Shown one piece after another: positions 27,941 through 36,167 of a DNA stretch of 64,000 bases (within the stretch, counting starts at the first letter, position 1; each line of letters opens with the position of its first letter). The notes under the pieces are model-generated. The model made no database searches, had not been told where the DNA came from, and was given only the letters and a program-made list of their open reading frames with translations. A program made the position numbers and the translations under genes. Origin of the DNA: Candidatus Firestoneibacteriota bacterium. Its GTDB lineage: Bacteria; Oederibacteriota; Muellerivitia; Muellerivitales; Muellerivitaceae. Location of the stretch: the NCBI GenBank assembly GCA_013286205.1, contig JABDGD010000002.1, positions 1 to 64,000 on the forward strand, read 5' to 3'.

Positions 27941-29338
27941 TTATTCCCAGCGCCTTAAATGCTTGCGCGCGGTCGCGTTTTTCGGATCGAGCTTCAGCGC
28001 CTTATGGTAATAGATCCGGGCCGATTTGAAATGATCGTCTGCCTTGATGTAATACTCATAAATAATACCCAGCATGGCGTAATCTTCCGCTCTCAACCAG
28101 GCCTTGCTGTTGGGGTCGTCGACCGCTTCTTTCAGGTATTGAACAGCCGTTTCATAATCCTTCGCCTTATAAGCGCGAATGCCTTCACGATAAGTGTTCC
28201 AGGTGCTTTCGCTCGTAGTGGGTGCCGGCTCCACACCAGTCGTCGCCGTAGGCACGGGAGCGACAACCGCTTCCACCGTCGGCATCGGTGAGGCCTGCGC
28301 CACAATTTGTACCGTAGGCGAAGGTGTCGGCTGAGCCGCCACGACGGTCGCCACAGGAGTGGGTTTCTTTTCTTGCTCGCCAAAAATGAGGCTCAAAGAG
28401 ATCTGGTTGCTGGTACCGAAATCACCCAACGTGGTCATGGCGTAATCCAACTGCCAATCCATATAACGGATGCCCGCGCCTAAAGAAAAACCAGTGAGTC
28501 CCGACACGTTAGCGTAATCCGCGAAGCGGTAGCCCGCGCGCACCGCGATCAGGCCCATGTACCAATATTCACCGCCGAACCCGAAACTGGAATCGGACGG
28601 GGTAATTAAAGACCAATCGCCTTCCGCGGTTAAGTTAATACCGTTCAACGGGCAAAAGGCATTTTGTCCTAAAGTCCGGTCAAAATTAATTTGATAAGCC
28701 CATCCCGTTTTAAACATCGTCGGCAGAGAAGAACCATCCAGGTCCCAACCCAGGCCGCTAATTACCGCCGACAGCGACATCGGCGTTCCCGGCATTTGGT
28801 AGAAGAGGCCGCCGTCAAAAGACGCGGTTTGATCCGGCAGGGTTTGTTGAATATTGTCATAGATAAAATGGGCGGTCACACCCAGTCGAAAACCCTCCGC
28901 CAGGTGCAGTCCATAACCCCCGTAAATATTCAGCCCCAGGGGTGAATAGGTTCCGCTGGCCGCGATACCTGAGGGCGAGATGGTATAAGTAGGAATGCTT
29001 CCGAAATTGAGATAATCCGCGCCAAAAGACAGACCGTCGCCGCTTTCCAATCTTTGGCTGTAAACCAAATGCTCTGCGGTCAGTCCCTGCGCCCAGAAGT
29101 TTTGAGAAAAAGAAAAGTTTGACTGCCCAACCAGCCCAATAGCCGCCGGGTTGATATCCACTTCATCGTAAGCGTCCGGCAAAGCGCTCAAAGCCCCGCC
29201 CATACCCACATTACGAGTGCTGGGAGAAATCGTCAGCCAGCTGTTCCCCGAAGCGTTTGAAACCGTTTGAGCTTCCGCAACGGAACCCAAAAAGATAATT
29301 CCCGAAAACAGTGTGGCTATGAGAGTGGCTTTTTTCAT
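27941..29338 (-). CDS. PorV/PorQ-like outer-membrane protein with C-terminal TPR
   Basis: A 465-residue secreted protein with a signal peptide (MKKATLIATLFSGIIFLGSV, cut after AEA). The stretch WLTISPSTRNVGMGGALSAL, then DEVDINPAAIG, is characteristic of PorV/PorQ (UPF0164) barrels. Barrel strands run to about residue 320, followed by a Pro/Thr/Val linker and tetratricopeptide repeats (ending FKSARIYYHKALKLDPKNA). It overlaps the Thr-repeat gene by 4 bp. In Bacteroidetes, PorV shuttles type IX secretion cargo; a comparable role here is inference. Confidence 0.75.
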   Translation of the reverse strand: MKKATLIATLFSGIIFLGSVAEAQTVSNASGNSWLTISPSTRNVGMGGALSALPDAYDEVDINPAAIGLVGQSNFSFSQNFWAQGLTAEHLVYSQRLESGDGLSFGADYLNFGSIPTYTISPSGIAASGTYSPLGLNIYGGYGLHLAEGFRLGVTAHFIYDNIQQTLPDQTASFDGGLFYQMPGTPMSLSAVISGLGWDLDGSSLPTMFKTGWAYQINFDRTLGQNAFCPLNGINLTAEGDWSLITPSDSSFGFGGEYWYMGLIAVRAGYRFADYANVSGLTGFSLGAGIRYMDWQLDYAMTTLGDFGTSNQISLSLIFGEQEKKPTPVATVVAAQPTPSPTVQIVAQASPMPTVEAVVAPVPTATTGVEPAPTTSESTWNTYREGIRAYKAKDYETAVQYLKEAVDDPNSKAWLRAEDYAMLGIIYEYYIKADDHFKSARIYYHKALKLDPKNATARKHLRRWE

Positions 29339-30948
29339 CGGGCCAGAATCACTTTCTGCCAGGTTTTGCCGGCGGTTCCATCGCTATAAGTGACCTTCAT
29401 GCGGATGTTATAAATACCCGGCGGAACACTGGTTGTGCTCCAGCAAGGCTGATTGGTGCCGTTAATATCCAAGTGGGCCACAAACTCGCCCGTCATGGTG
29501 TAAATATCCCAAATCGTTTCAGTGGTGGGCTTATCCGGATACAAGCATAAGTTTCCGCCGCGGGGCACCGGCACAGGACCCAAAACAACTTTACCCATCT
29601 GGGACAAGGGTTCCAAAGGCGTTACGGTCGGCGTAAAGGTGTTGGTAGGAGTGGGCGTAATAGTCGGCGTATTTGTAATGGTAGGCGTGTTTAATGTGGC
29701 CGTGTTTGTCACAGTGAAGGTAGGCGTACTAGTCGAGGTCAGTGTGGCCGTGTTGGTGAAAGTTGATGTCACGTTCGAGGTATTCGTCGCCGTATTGGTG
29801 GGGGTACTTGTCGCCGTTTGAGTCGCGGTGTTCGTAAAGGTTGAAGTGATATTGGAGGTATTGGTCGCGGTATTCGTTGAAGTATTCGTGGTGGTTTGGG
29901 TCGCCGTATTGGTCACTGTATTAGTGACGGTTTGAGTAGATGTATTAGTCGCGGTGCTGGTCACTGTATTGGTGGAAGTGATAGTCGCCGTGTTCGTAAA
30001 GGTCGAAGTAATGTTGGAAGTGTCAGTAGCCGTATTGGTAGCGGTGTTGGTTGAGGTTTGAGTTGCGGTATTCGTCGGCGTATTGGTCACCGTATTGGTC
30101 GCGCTATTCGTAGCTGTACTCGTGAAAGTGGAAGTGATGTTGGAAGTATCCGTCGCTGTGTTAGTAGCGGTATTCGTCGACGTTTGAGTAGACGTGTCAG
30201 TCGGAGTATTAGTCGTCGTGTTCGTGGCGCTATTGGTCGCGGTATTAGTGAAGGTCGAAGTGATGTTGGAAGTATCCGTCGCTGTATTAGTAGCGGTATT
30301 CGTGGCGGTCTGAGTCGCCGTATCAGTGGGAGTATTCGTAACCGTGTTGGTTGCCGTATTGGTCGCGGTATTGGTAAATGTCGAAGTCAGGTTAGAAGTG
30401 TCGGTGGCCGTATTGGTAGCCGTATTCGTCACTGTTTGAGTGGCCGTATCCGTTGAAGTATTGGTGTTCGTATTTGTCGCGGTATTGGTAACCGTATTCG
30501 TACTTGTATCAGTAGACGTATTGGTGGCGGTGGATGTGGCCGCCGCCGTATCCGTAGTGGTATTGGTGGCCGTCTGGGTCGCTGTGTTGGTCGCGGTGCT
30601 AGTCACCGTATTGGTACTCGTATCGGTGACGCTGTTAGTCGGCGTATTGGTTGAGGTTACCGTAGCGGTGTCGGTGGCAGTATTAGTCGAGGTATCAGTT
30701 GAAGTGTTAGTAGCCGTATCCGTCGGGGTGTTGGTTGAAGTGACTGTAGCCGTATCGGTAGAAGTATTTGTCACCGTAGTGGTATTCGTAAACGTATCGG
30801 TGGGTGTGTCCGTAAATGTGTCTGTTGGTGTATCGGTGAAAGTGTCGGTAGCCACCTGGGCGAAAAGGCTGTTATTAAAAGCTAAAAATAACACGACTCC
30901 AAAACCCAATGCTAACAGACCGTTTGAGTTTCGCCGCGTCATCTTCAT
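29335..30948 (-). CDS. Thr-rich repeat surface protein with FlgD/T9SS-like C-terminal domain
   Basis: A 537-residue secreted protein: signal peptide to about residue 30 (LLALGFGVVLFLAFNNSLFA), then about 400 residues in which nearly every second residue is Thr (TDT, TNT, TAT, TST units), then a ~85-residue beta-rich C-terminal domain (LGPVPVPRGGNLCLYPDKPT, IWDIYTMTGEFV, PPGIYNIRMKV, WQKVILAR). That domain resembles FlgD-Ig or type IX sorting domains. AGGAG lies 4 bp before the ATG. The repeat is probably a heavily O-glycosylated extended stalk; that is inference. Confidence 0.75.
   Translation of the reverse strand: MKMTRRNSNGLLALGFGVVLFLAFNNSLFAQVATDTFTDTPTDTFTDTPTDTFTNTTTVTNTSTDTATVTSTNTPTDTATNTSTDTSTNTATDTATVTSTNTPTNSVTDTSTNTVTSTATNTATQTATNTTTDTAAATSTATNTSTDTSTNTVTNTATNTNTNTSTDTATQTVTNTATNTATDTSNLTSTFTNTATNTATNTVTNTPTDTATQTATNTATNTATDTSNITSTFTNTATNSATNTTTNTPTDTSTQTSTNTATNTATDTSNITSTFTSTATNSATNTVTNTPTNTATQTSTNTATNTATDTSNITSTFTNTATITSTNTVTSTATNTSTQTVTNTVTNTATQTTTNTSTNTATNTSNITSTFTNTATQTATSTPTNTATNTSNVTSTFTNTATLTSTSTPTFTVTNTATLNTPTITNTPTITPTPTNTFTPTVTPLEPLSQMGKVVLGPVPVPRGGNLCLYPDKPTTETIWDIYTMTGEFVAHLDINGTNQPCWSTTSVPPGIYNIRMKVTYSDGTAGKTWQKVILAR
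30005..30508. repeat. 126-bp tandem repeat inside the Thr-rich gene
   Basis: The landmark ATGTTGGAAG (plus-strand reading; ends vary) recurs at 30011, 30137, 30263 and, diverged, at 30389, spaced exactly 126 bp. The unit encodes 42 residues (TATDTSNITSTFTNTATNSA and the following TNT/TPT/TQT run). It is a higher-order repeat on top of the 6-bp Thr-X codon pattern. Confidence 0.85.
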
Positions 30949-31088
30949 AACACTCCTGAGGGGTTCAATGCCGAAGGCTCGATGCTATTTGCCAAACACT
31001 TTATCGAACCAGAAGAACAAGGGCAACTTCTTTGTCAGTTCCAAAAAACTATCTGATAGGGGGGACTAGCGGGGTCGTAAAATCCATG

Positions 31089-31913
31089 TTAGAAGCGCTT
31101 CGATTCCTCCCAACCCAGCATGGCTTTTTTGCGGGAGGAGCCCCAACGGTACTCCCCTATCACTCCTGTTTCGCGGATAACCCGGTGACAGGGGATCAAA
31201 TAAGCCACCGAGTTCTGTCCCACAGCCGTCCCTACCGCCCGGGAAGCGCTGGGTCTTTGAATGGTCTTAGCCACATCCTGATAAGACTGAACTAGACCCG
31301 TTGGGATTTTCAAAAGCGCTTCCCAAACCTTGATTTGAAACGCCGTTCCGGTCAGCAAAACTTTCAGGTCACCTTGAGCCGCATTCTTTTCGAAAATTTG
31401 CCGAATCATGCTTTTTGTGCTTTTAGAGTTCTCACGCCACCGCGCGTTCACCCATTGACGCTTCATCTGGATCAAAGCCGATTTTAGGTTTTTATTTTCT
31501 AAAAACGAAAGTCCGCAAATACCCCGGGAGGTGATGGCGATCAACGCGTCTCCAAAGAGCGTCGGATGAACACCCCATTCTATTTCCATACCCTTCCCCC
31601 GAGCTTTGACCTCGCCGGGCGTCATGGCCTCCACAGTAATCATCAAATCATGAAGCCGGCCCGGGCCCGAAAGACCGGCGTCATAAGCCGTTTGCATTAC
31701 ACTACGCGATTCTAAAAGTCTTTGTTTCGCGTGCCGCGCCGTTAGGTATTGGACAAATTGTTTGGGACTAACTCCAGCCCACTTTTGAAAAAGCCGTTGG
31801 AAATGAAATGGGCTTAAGTGAGCGGCTTTGGCGATTTTCTCCAAAGACGGTTGTTCCAGAAAATGTTTTTCCAGATAGCGGATGATTTTTTCAATACGGT
31901 CGTAATCGTTCAT
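31089..31913 (-). CDS. AraC-type HTH fused to O6-alkylguanine-DNA alkyltransferase (Ada-like)
   Basis: A 274-residue protein: AraC helix-turn-helix pair at about 8-100 (SPFHFQRLFQKWAGVSPKQF) and an alkyltransferase domain at about 185-265 with the acceptor cysteine in IPCHRV (Cys242). It lacks the N-terminal methyl-phosphotriester zinc domain of full Ada, so it cannot be activated the classical way, although it may still repair O6-alkylguanine and bind DNA. The middle (about 105-180) is a linker resembling the first half of Ogt. Confidence 0.85.
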   Translation of the reverse strand: MNDYDRIEKIIRYLEKHFLEQPSLEKIAKAAHLSPFHFQRLFQKWAGVSPKQFVQYLTARHAKQRLLESRSVMQTAYDAGLSGPGRLHDLMITVEAMTPGEVKARGKGMEIEWGVHPTLFGDALIAITSRGICGLSFLENKNLKSALIQMKRQWVNARWRENSKSTKSMIRQIFEKNAAQGDLKVLLTGTAFQIKVWEALLKIPTGLVQSYQDVAKTIQRPSASRAVGTAVGQNSVAYLIPCHRVIRETGVIGEYRWGSSRKKAMLGWEESKRF

Positions 31914-31988
31914 GGCTGCCTTCTCAATGAAATTGTTAGGGAAAATATATAAGTGAGAAGACTAACAAACCACCCGTTTCTTGCTGAC

Positions 31989-32705
31989 TTAAATGGCCGG
32001 CCATATCCAAAAAACGAGGCCCACGAGCGCGATAAAAGCGCCGCTGAAGACCTCGCCATATTGCTCGAACTTTCCCAATTTCACGTTTTGAAGTCCAGTC
32101 GTAGAAAGCACACAAAGAATCACATAGGTAGCGATAGTGCTCATAGCAAAGACCGCCGACATGAGGGCAATAAGACCAGCCCCATACTTGCCCGCGGCAA
32201 AAAATGCCGGGATACCTTCAACCATGGGCGATGAACCCAGGATTAGAATGAGCGCCGTACGATGGGTGCTTTTATGATCATGTTCGTGGTCATGATCATG
32301 GGAGTGGCCGTCGTGATGGTGATGTTCAGGGTGTTCGTGCCAGTGACTATGGGAATGACCGTGGTCGTGCGTGTGGCCGTGACCGCCTTGGCGCATCTCG
32401 AGTAACGCTGAAATAGCGATCCAAAGCCCAAAAGCGATGAGCGCCACACTGGACGCCAAATCCACTAAATGGCCAAAATGCGTCGCTACGGCCGCCCCCG
32501 CGAACCAAACTACCAGGGCAATCGCTAAAGTAGAAAGTACATGACCCGTCCCGGCCTTAACGGCCGCGCTAATCGTTTCCGATCTGCTCCAGCCCCGTTG
32601 CCGGGCAATCAGCGTAATGGGTACCCAGTGATCCGGAACGATGGTATGAAGCACACCCACCACCGCCACCGCGCCAACCAGCAAAAACTCAGGGCTGTAA
32701 GTCAT
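31989..32705 (-). CDS. NicO-family nickel/cobalt transporter with His-rich loop
   Basis: A 238-residue membrane protein with the metal-binding motif H-x4-D-H (His20, Asp25, His26 in LHTIVPDHW) in helix 1, typical of nickel/cobalt permeases. A central loop (about residues 108-148) holds over 20 histidines, a metal buffer. A later helix carries GSSPMVEG. It lies 22 bp after the porin stop with AGGA 7 bp before the ATG, suggesting one operon. Uptake or efflux cannot be decided from sequence. Confidence 0.8.
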   Translation of the reverse strand: MTYSPEFLLVGAVAVVGVLHTIVPDHWVPITLIARQRGWSRSETISAAVKAGTGHVLSTLAIALVVWFAGAAVATHFGHLVDLASSVALIAFGLWIAISALLEMRQGGHGHTHDHGHSHSHWHEHPEHHHHDGHSHDHDHEHDHKSTHRTALILILGSSPMVEGIPAFFAAGKYGAGLIALMSAVFAMSTIATYVILCVLSTTGLQNVKLGKFEQYGEVFSGAFIALVGLVFWIWPAI

Positions 32706-32727
32706 TTGATTTTCCTAAACTGACAAA

Positions 32728-34053
32728 TTAGATTTCGAAGTGCGCCCGTCCCGAAACAATACCAACAGGACCGCGGGATTGATTATAAGCGGGGTTTTGA
32801 ATTCCCTGAAAATCCAAAGTCAACCCGACCGATTTCACCGGCTTATATAAGTAGTAAAGCTCCACCACTTCCTCAGGCCCGTAGTTCAGTGCCCCATCAC
32901 CAATATTAAAATCCGTACCGCCCGCCGCTAAGTAAGCCTGATGAACGCTGGAAAGCCCGCTCATGGCCAAACCCAAGCCAATTTGGTCATCCGCCCGGCC
33001 CCACACTGAACCCTTGAGCGAAGTGCCCAATGACACGTTTTGATCGACCGCCACAAATTCCCAGGTTTCGGTATTGCCGTCGTTCCAGCCCGCCCGGGCA
33101 AAAAAACCCCAGTCGGCATTGAGCGCCTGTTCCCAATTCAAACCAAAACCATATTTGTCCCGGTAATCCCGGGTTTGGGTCACATCCGGATTCACCGGGG
33201 AAAGATTCAACGCGGCCTGGTAACTGCCCATATGAGCGTGATTCACATAAGCGAGAAAGCGAAGCTTTCCAGCTCCAGTATCATTGCCGTAACGCCATTC
33301 CAATTCCACATTCTCTGAATGCGCCCGGGAAATATTAAGATCGTAGTCGGGGCCATTGGCCACTGCCGAAACCAAAACTTCCGCCGCCCTGATCGCCCAG
33401 GTCTTTTGATTGAGTTCACCGACCACCCCAACGGTATATCCATGCGTATCCGCGGCGAAATCCCAGGCCAGGTTATCCACAAAGGTGAGATTGATGAATT
33501 GGTTACGGGCGTCATGAGCGTAGGCGTTATTATCAAAAAAATCATTCAGCGCGAATTTCCCAGCTGTTACCGTCACACGGGAAATGTCTTCTTTAACACT
33601 TAATTGATTTTGATCGTCGTCAATTTTTTCCTGCTCCCCGCCCAAACCAAAGACCTGCTGAGCGTAAAGACGGGCGGTGTTGTAAGTCGGGTTTGAGCTT
33701 CCCACTTTAGAAATTTCACCATTTGAAAAATCACCCAATCCGCTGACGTTACTAAGCCCCGTACCCGCCGGAATTTCCGGGTTGTAATAAACAAATCCGC
33801 CATCCCAAACTTTGAGGCCCAAAAAAGCCGTAGCGGTGAAAGAAGTCGCCAATTCCGGCCCCGGATTGAGACTAAAGGTTCCCGAATAAGCGGCGGGAAA
33901 GGAACCGTGATACTGGGGCAGGATGGTCGTTTGAAAATGAAGGTTCCAGATTTGAGGGATGAAGGTTTCGTTGGTGGCGTCTTCCGCTAAGGCCGCGTTA
34001 AGAATCCCGGTAAAAAATAAAAAAATTAAACAGATGAGTTTTAAAAAACGCAT
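32728..34053 (-). CDS. Carbohydrate-selective porin-like (OprB) outer-membrane protein
   Basis: A 441-residue protein with a signal peptide (FLKLICLIFLFFTGILNAAL, cut near ALA-ED). Residues 30-441 alternate polar and aromatic residues as in a 16-18 strand barrel. NLHFQTTILPQYHGSFPAAY, VTVTAGKFALNDFFDNNAYA and GFFARAGWNDG match OprB-like porins. It ends with a strand rich in alternating residues and terminal Ile. It is the likely partner of the adjacent NicO transporter. Confidence 0.8.
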   Translation of the reverse strand: MRFLKLICLIFLFFTGILNAALAEDATNETFIPQIWNLHFQTTILPQYHGSFPAAYSGTFSLNPGPELATSFTATAFLGLKVWDGGFVYYNPEIPAGTGLSNVSGLGDFSNGEISKVGSSNPTYNTARLYAQQVFGLGGEQEKIDDDQNQLSVKEDISRVTVTAGKFALNDFFDNNAYAHDARNQFINLTFVDNLAWDFAADTHGYTVGVVGELNQKTWAIRAAEVLVSAVANGPDYDLNISRAHSENVELEWRYGNDTGAGKLRFLAYVNHAHMGSYQAALNLSPVNPDVTQTRDYRDKYGFGLNWEQALNADWGFFARAGWNDGNTETWEFVAVDQNVSLGTSLKGSVWGRADDQIGLGLAMSGLSSVHQAYLAAGGTDFNIGDGALNYGPEEVVELYYLYKPVKSVGLTLDFQGIQNPAYNQSRGPVGIVSGRAHFEI

Positions 34054-34132
34054 GGGTCTCCCTTTTGAAGAGCCACTAAGATGACCTAAATTGATTCGTT
34101 TAACTGTTAATAAAGCGTAAAAAAGTGAACGG

Positions 34133-34396
34133 TTATTCTATTTCCCGGGTAATTTCCAACGATCCAAACTGAGCCCGTTCGGATTTAGCCACGGATTTCA
34201 ACGGGGGTATCTCAACAATGGTCAACTTGAGTTCTTTTTGAGGAAGGTGAATGGCCAGAACTTCACCGGCTAAAACCTCCTGGGAAGGTTTGATCGCCTT
34301 GCTTCCCAAGAGAACTTTGCCCTGATCACACAGCCGTTTGGCCAACATGCGGGTTTTGGTGATACCCATCAGCTTCAAATAAAGATCAACCCGCAT
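34133..34396 (-). CDS. S4-domain RNA-binding protein, HslR-like
   Basis: An 87-residue protein consisting of one S4 domain: MRVDLYLKLMGITKTRMLAK, then CDQGKVLLGSKAIKPSQEVL. Small stand-alone S4 proteins such as HslR/Hsp15 bind stalled 50S-tRNA complexes or rRNA. It starts 8 bp after the PPIase-barrel gene and is the last gene of the chaperone run. A link to heat stress is inferred from the family only. Confidence 0.85.
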   Translation of the reverse strand: MRVDLYLKLMGITKTRMLAKRLCDQGKVLLGSKAIKPSQEVLAGEVLAIHLPQKELKLTIVEIPPLKSVAKSERAQFGSLEITREIE

Positions 34397-34403
34397 GGTC
34401 AGC

Positions 34404-36167
34404 TCATTTCGAGGGTTTGCTGTCGTCCTTACCGAGGAAAAACCTCAGGCCGGCCTGCACTTCAAAACCGTTAAAATCCACCGTGCCCGCGCCGCCGCCA
34501 GGATTCGTCAAAGGCGAAGGTAACAAGGCTCCGTTGCTGCTGGTCACAGGGTTAAAGCTCAGCAGCCGGTAATCCATACCCAGATCCAGCGCCGTGCTCT
34601 TTTGAGCGTCCAGCAAGAATTCCAGCGCCGCGCCGGCCTTGCCGCCAAAATTCGTCGCTGAGAGATTGGTGTTTTGCTGGGTGCCCGCGATGGTCACGCT
34701 CGAGGTCAGCAAGGTATAGACCCCGCCCGACGCGTTCAAAATAAAGTTGGTGCTCTCATCCAAAGGAATCAAAACCTTCAGGTCCAGTCCAATTCCCGCC
34801 GCGGTCGAATCCCATTGTTCAATACCCGCTGTGGCGGTCACTGATTCAGAGAACTTCCGAAGAACTTCAGCGTTCAAACCGATTTGAAGAGTCGTATCCA
34901 GTGAATAATCAATTCCCGTCTGAATTCCCAAACCAAAAGGAAAGCCCTGCGTGGTGCTGGTAGGCGAGTAGTAATTGGATAAGTCCGAAGTGTCCGGCAA
35001 AAAGCCCTGCGCGTATACAAAAGGAGTAAGGCTGCCGCCCGCCGGCAGGCTGGGGTAATTATCCGAAGCGAGGTAGCGTTTTTCATCCTCAGCGGTCATG
35101 GTCGTCGGCGCGCTGGTAGAGGCCGATGTGCCCGTCGTGGTGGACGAAGCGGTCATAAAGGTTTCAGCCGAAACCACCTTGCCGTCTTCCACGATATAAG
35201 CGTTTTTCTTCAATCCATCGATCCAGGTGTTGATCCCGTTTTCCTGTTTTTGCTTTTTCAAAAAGGCCTTAATGTCCGCCGCCGCCGAGTCAAAATCTGC
35301 CTTACCGCGGGAAGTCACTTTCACCACATAAATTCCCTCCGCAGCTCTCACCAGCCCAACGCCGGGAGCCTTCAAGGCAAATACACCGTCCGCTAATTTG
35401 GCGTCGCCGATTTCTCCGCGAACTACTGTTCCAACTTCCCCGCCATCCGCCGCAGAGCCTGGGTCTTCCGAGAATTTTTTAGCCAGAGCGGCAAAATCCG
35501 CGCCGCCCTTCACTTGTCTCAGCAGGTTTTCCGCCTGGGTTTGAACCTGCTTCACTTCTTTCGCGGTCGCCTGAGAGGAAACACGGAGCAAGATGATGGA
35601 AAACTTAACACGTTCATAGTCATTGGGATGTTGTTCGTAATATTTTTGTGCGTCAGTGTCGGTCACCACGACTGAGGTCGGCAGTTCCTGCTGCTTAGTC
35701 CGCATCAAATGGGCGGCTTTAATCCGGCGGGTCATTTTGTCGTGAATGTCCTGTTTCAGATCATCCAGGGTGATGCCTTCGGCTTTCAGACTGTCGTTAA
35801 ATTCCTGCTCGGTCGGAAAATTTTTCCGCATGGCTTGGATTTGATTATCGACCTCGTGGTCAACCTCGCCTTCCTGCAATTCCATTTTTTCGCGGTCCGC
35901 TTCCTCGGCTAAAAGCACTTCACGAATAAAGGATTCCGCGACCTGCTTTTTCCCCTCGGCGTATTCGGCGGATTCGGGTTTGGGCATTTTGCTTTGCTGT
36001 GCCGCGAAATATTGCTGAATGGCCTCATCCATTTCGCCTTTGGTCATCGCATCCTGATCCACGATCAAAGCGATGCTGTCGACTGTTTTGGCCGACACCA
36101 CGGATGCGGCGGTCAGAGCCAAAATAAAAGCCGCGGCCAAAATTAGAATAGTTTTTTTATTTCTCAC
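34404..36167 (-). CDS. SurA-like peptidyl-prolyl isomerase fused to a beta-barrel-like domain
   Basis: A 587-residue secreted protein from a GTG start with GGAGG 6 bp upstream. Signal peptide about 1-26; SurA-type chaperone region about 30-185; parvulin (PpiC) domain about 186-285 with FAALAKKFSEDPGSAADGG. A Ser/Thr linker (335-365) follows, then about 210 residues of alternating beta strands (SVTATAGIEQ, VLIPLDESTNFILNASGG) ending GLRFFLGKDD. The last part resembles an OmpA-size eight-stranded barrel. I know no standard family with this fusion. It overlaps the upstream PPIase by 11 bp. Confidence 0.8.
   Translation of the reverse strand: MRNKKTILILAAAFILALTAASVVSAKTVDSIALIVDQDAMTKGEMDEAIQQYFAAQQSKMPKPESAEYAEGKKQVAESFIREVLLAEEADREKMELQEGEVDHEVDNQIQAMRKNFPTEQEFNDSLKAEGITLDDLKQDIHDKMTRRIKAAHLMRTKQQELPTSVVVTDTDAQKYYEQHPNDYERVKFSIILLRVSSQATAKEVKQVQTQAENLLRQVKGGADFAALAKKFSEDPGSAADGGEVGTVVRGEIGDAKLADGVFALKAPGVGLVRAAEGIYVVKVTSRGKADFDSAAADIKAFLKKQKQENGINTWIDGLKKNAYIVEDGKVVSAETFMTASSTTTGTSASTSAPTTMTAEDEKRYLASDNYPSLPAGGSLTPFVYAQGFLPDTSDLSNYYSPTSTTQGFPFGLGIQTGIDYSLDTTLQIGLNAEVLRKFSESVTATAGIEQWDSTAAGIGLDLKVLIPLDESTNFILNASGGVYTLLTSSVTIAGTQQNTNLSATNFGGKAGAALEFLLDAQKSTALDLGMDYRLLSFNPVTSSNGALLPSPLTNPGGGAGTVDFNGFEVQAGLRFFLGKDDSKPSK

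Noticed and set aside
30005..30508. CRISPR array
   Set aside because: The repeats are 126 bp, contiguous, in frame and coding for Thr-rich sequence; there are no spacers or cas genes.
29522..31069. Long plus-strand frames made of Val-Ala/Val-Gly repeats opposite the Thr-rich gene
   Set aside because: They are the antisense reading of the six-base Thr codon pattern; they lack ribosome sites and known domains.
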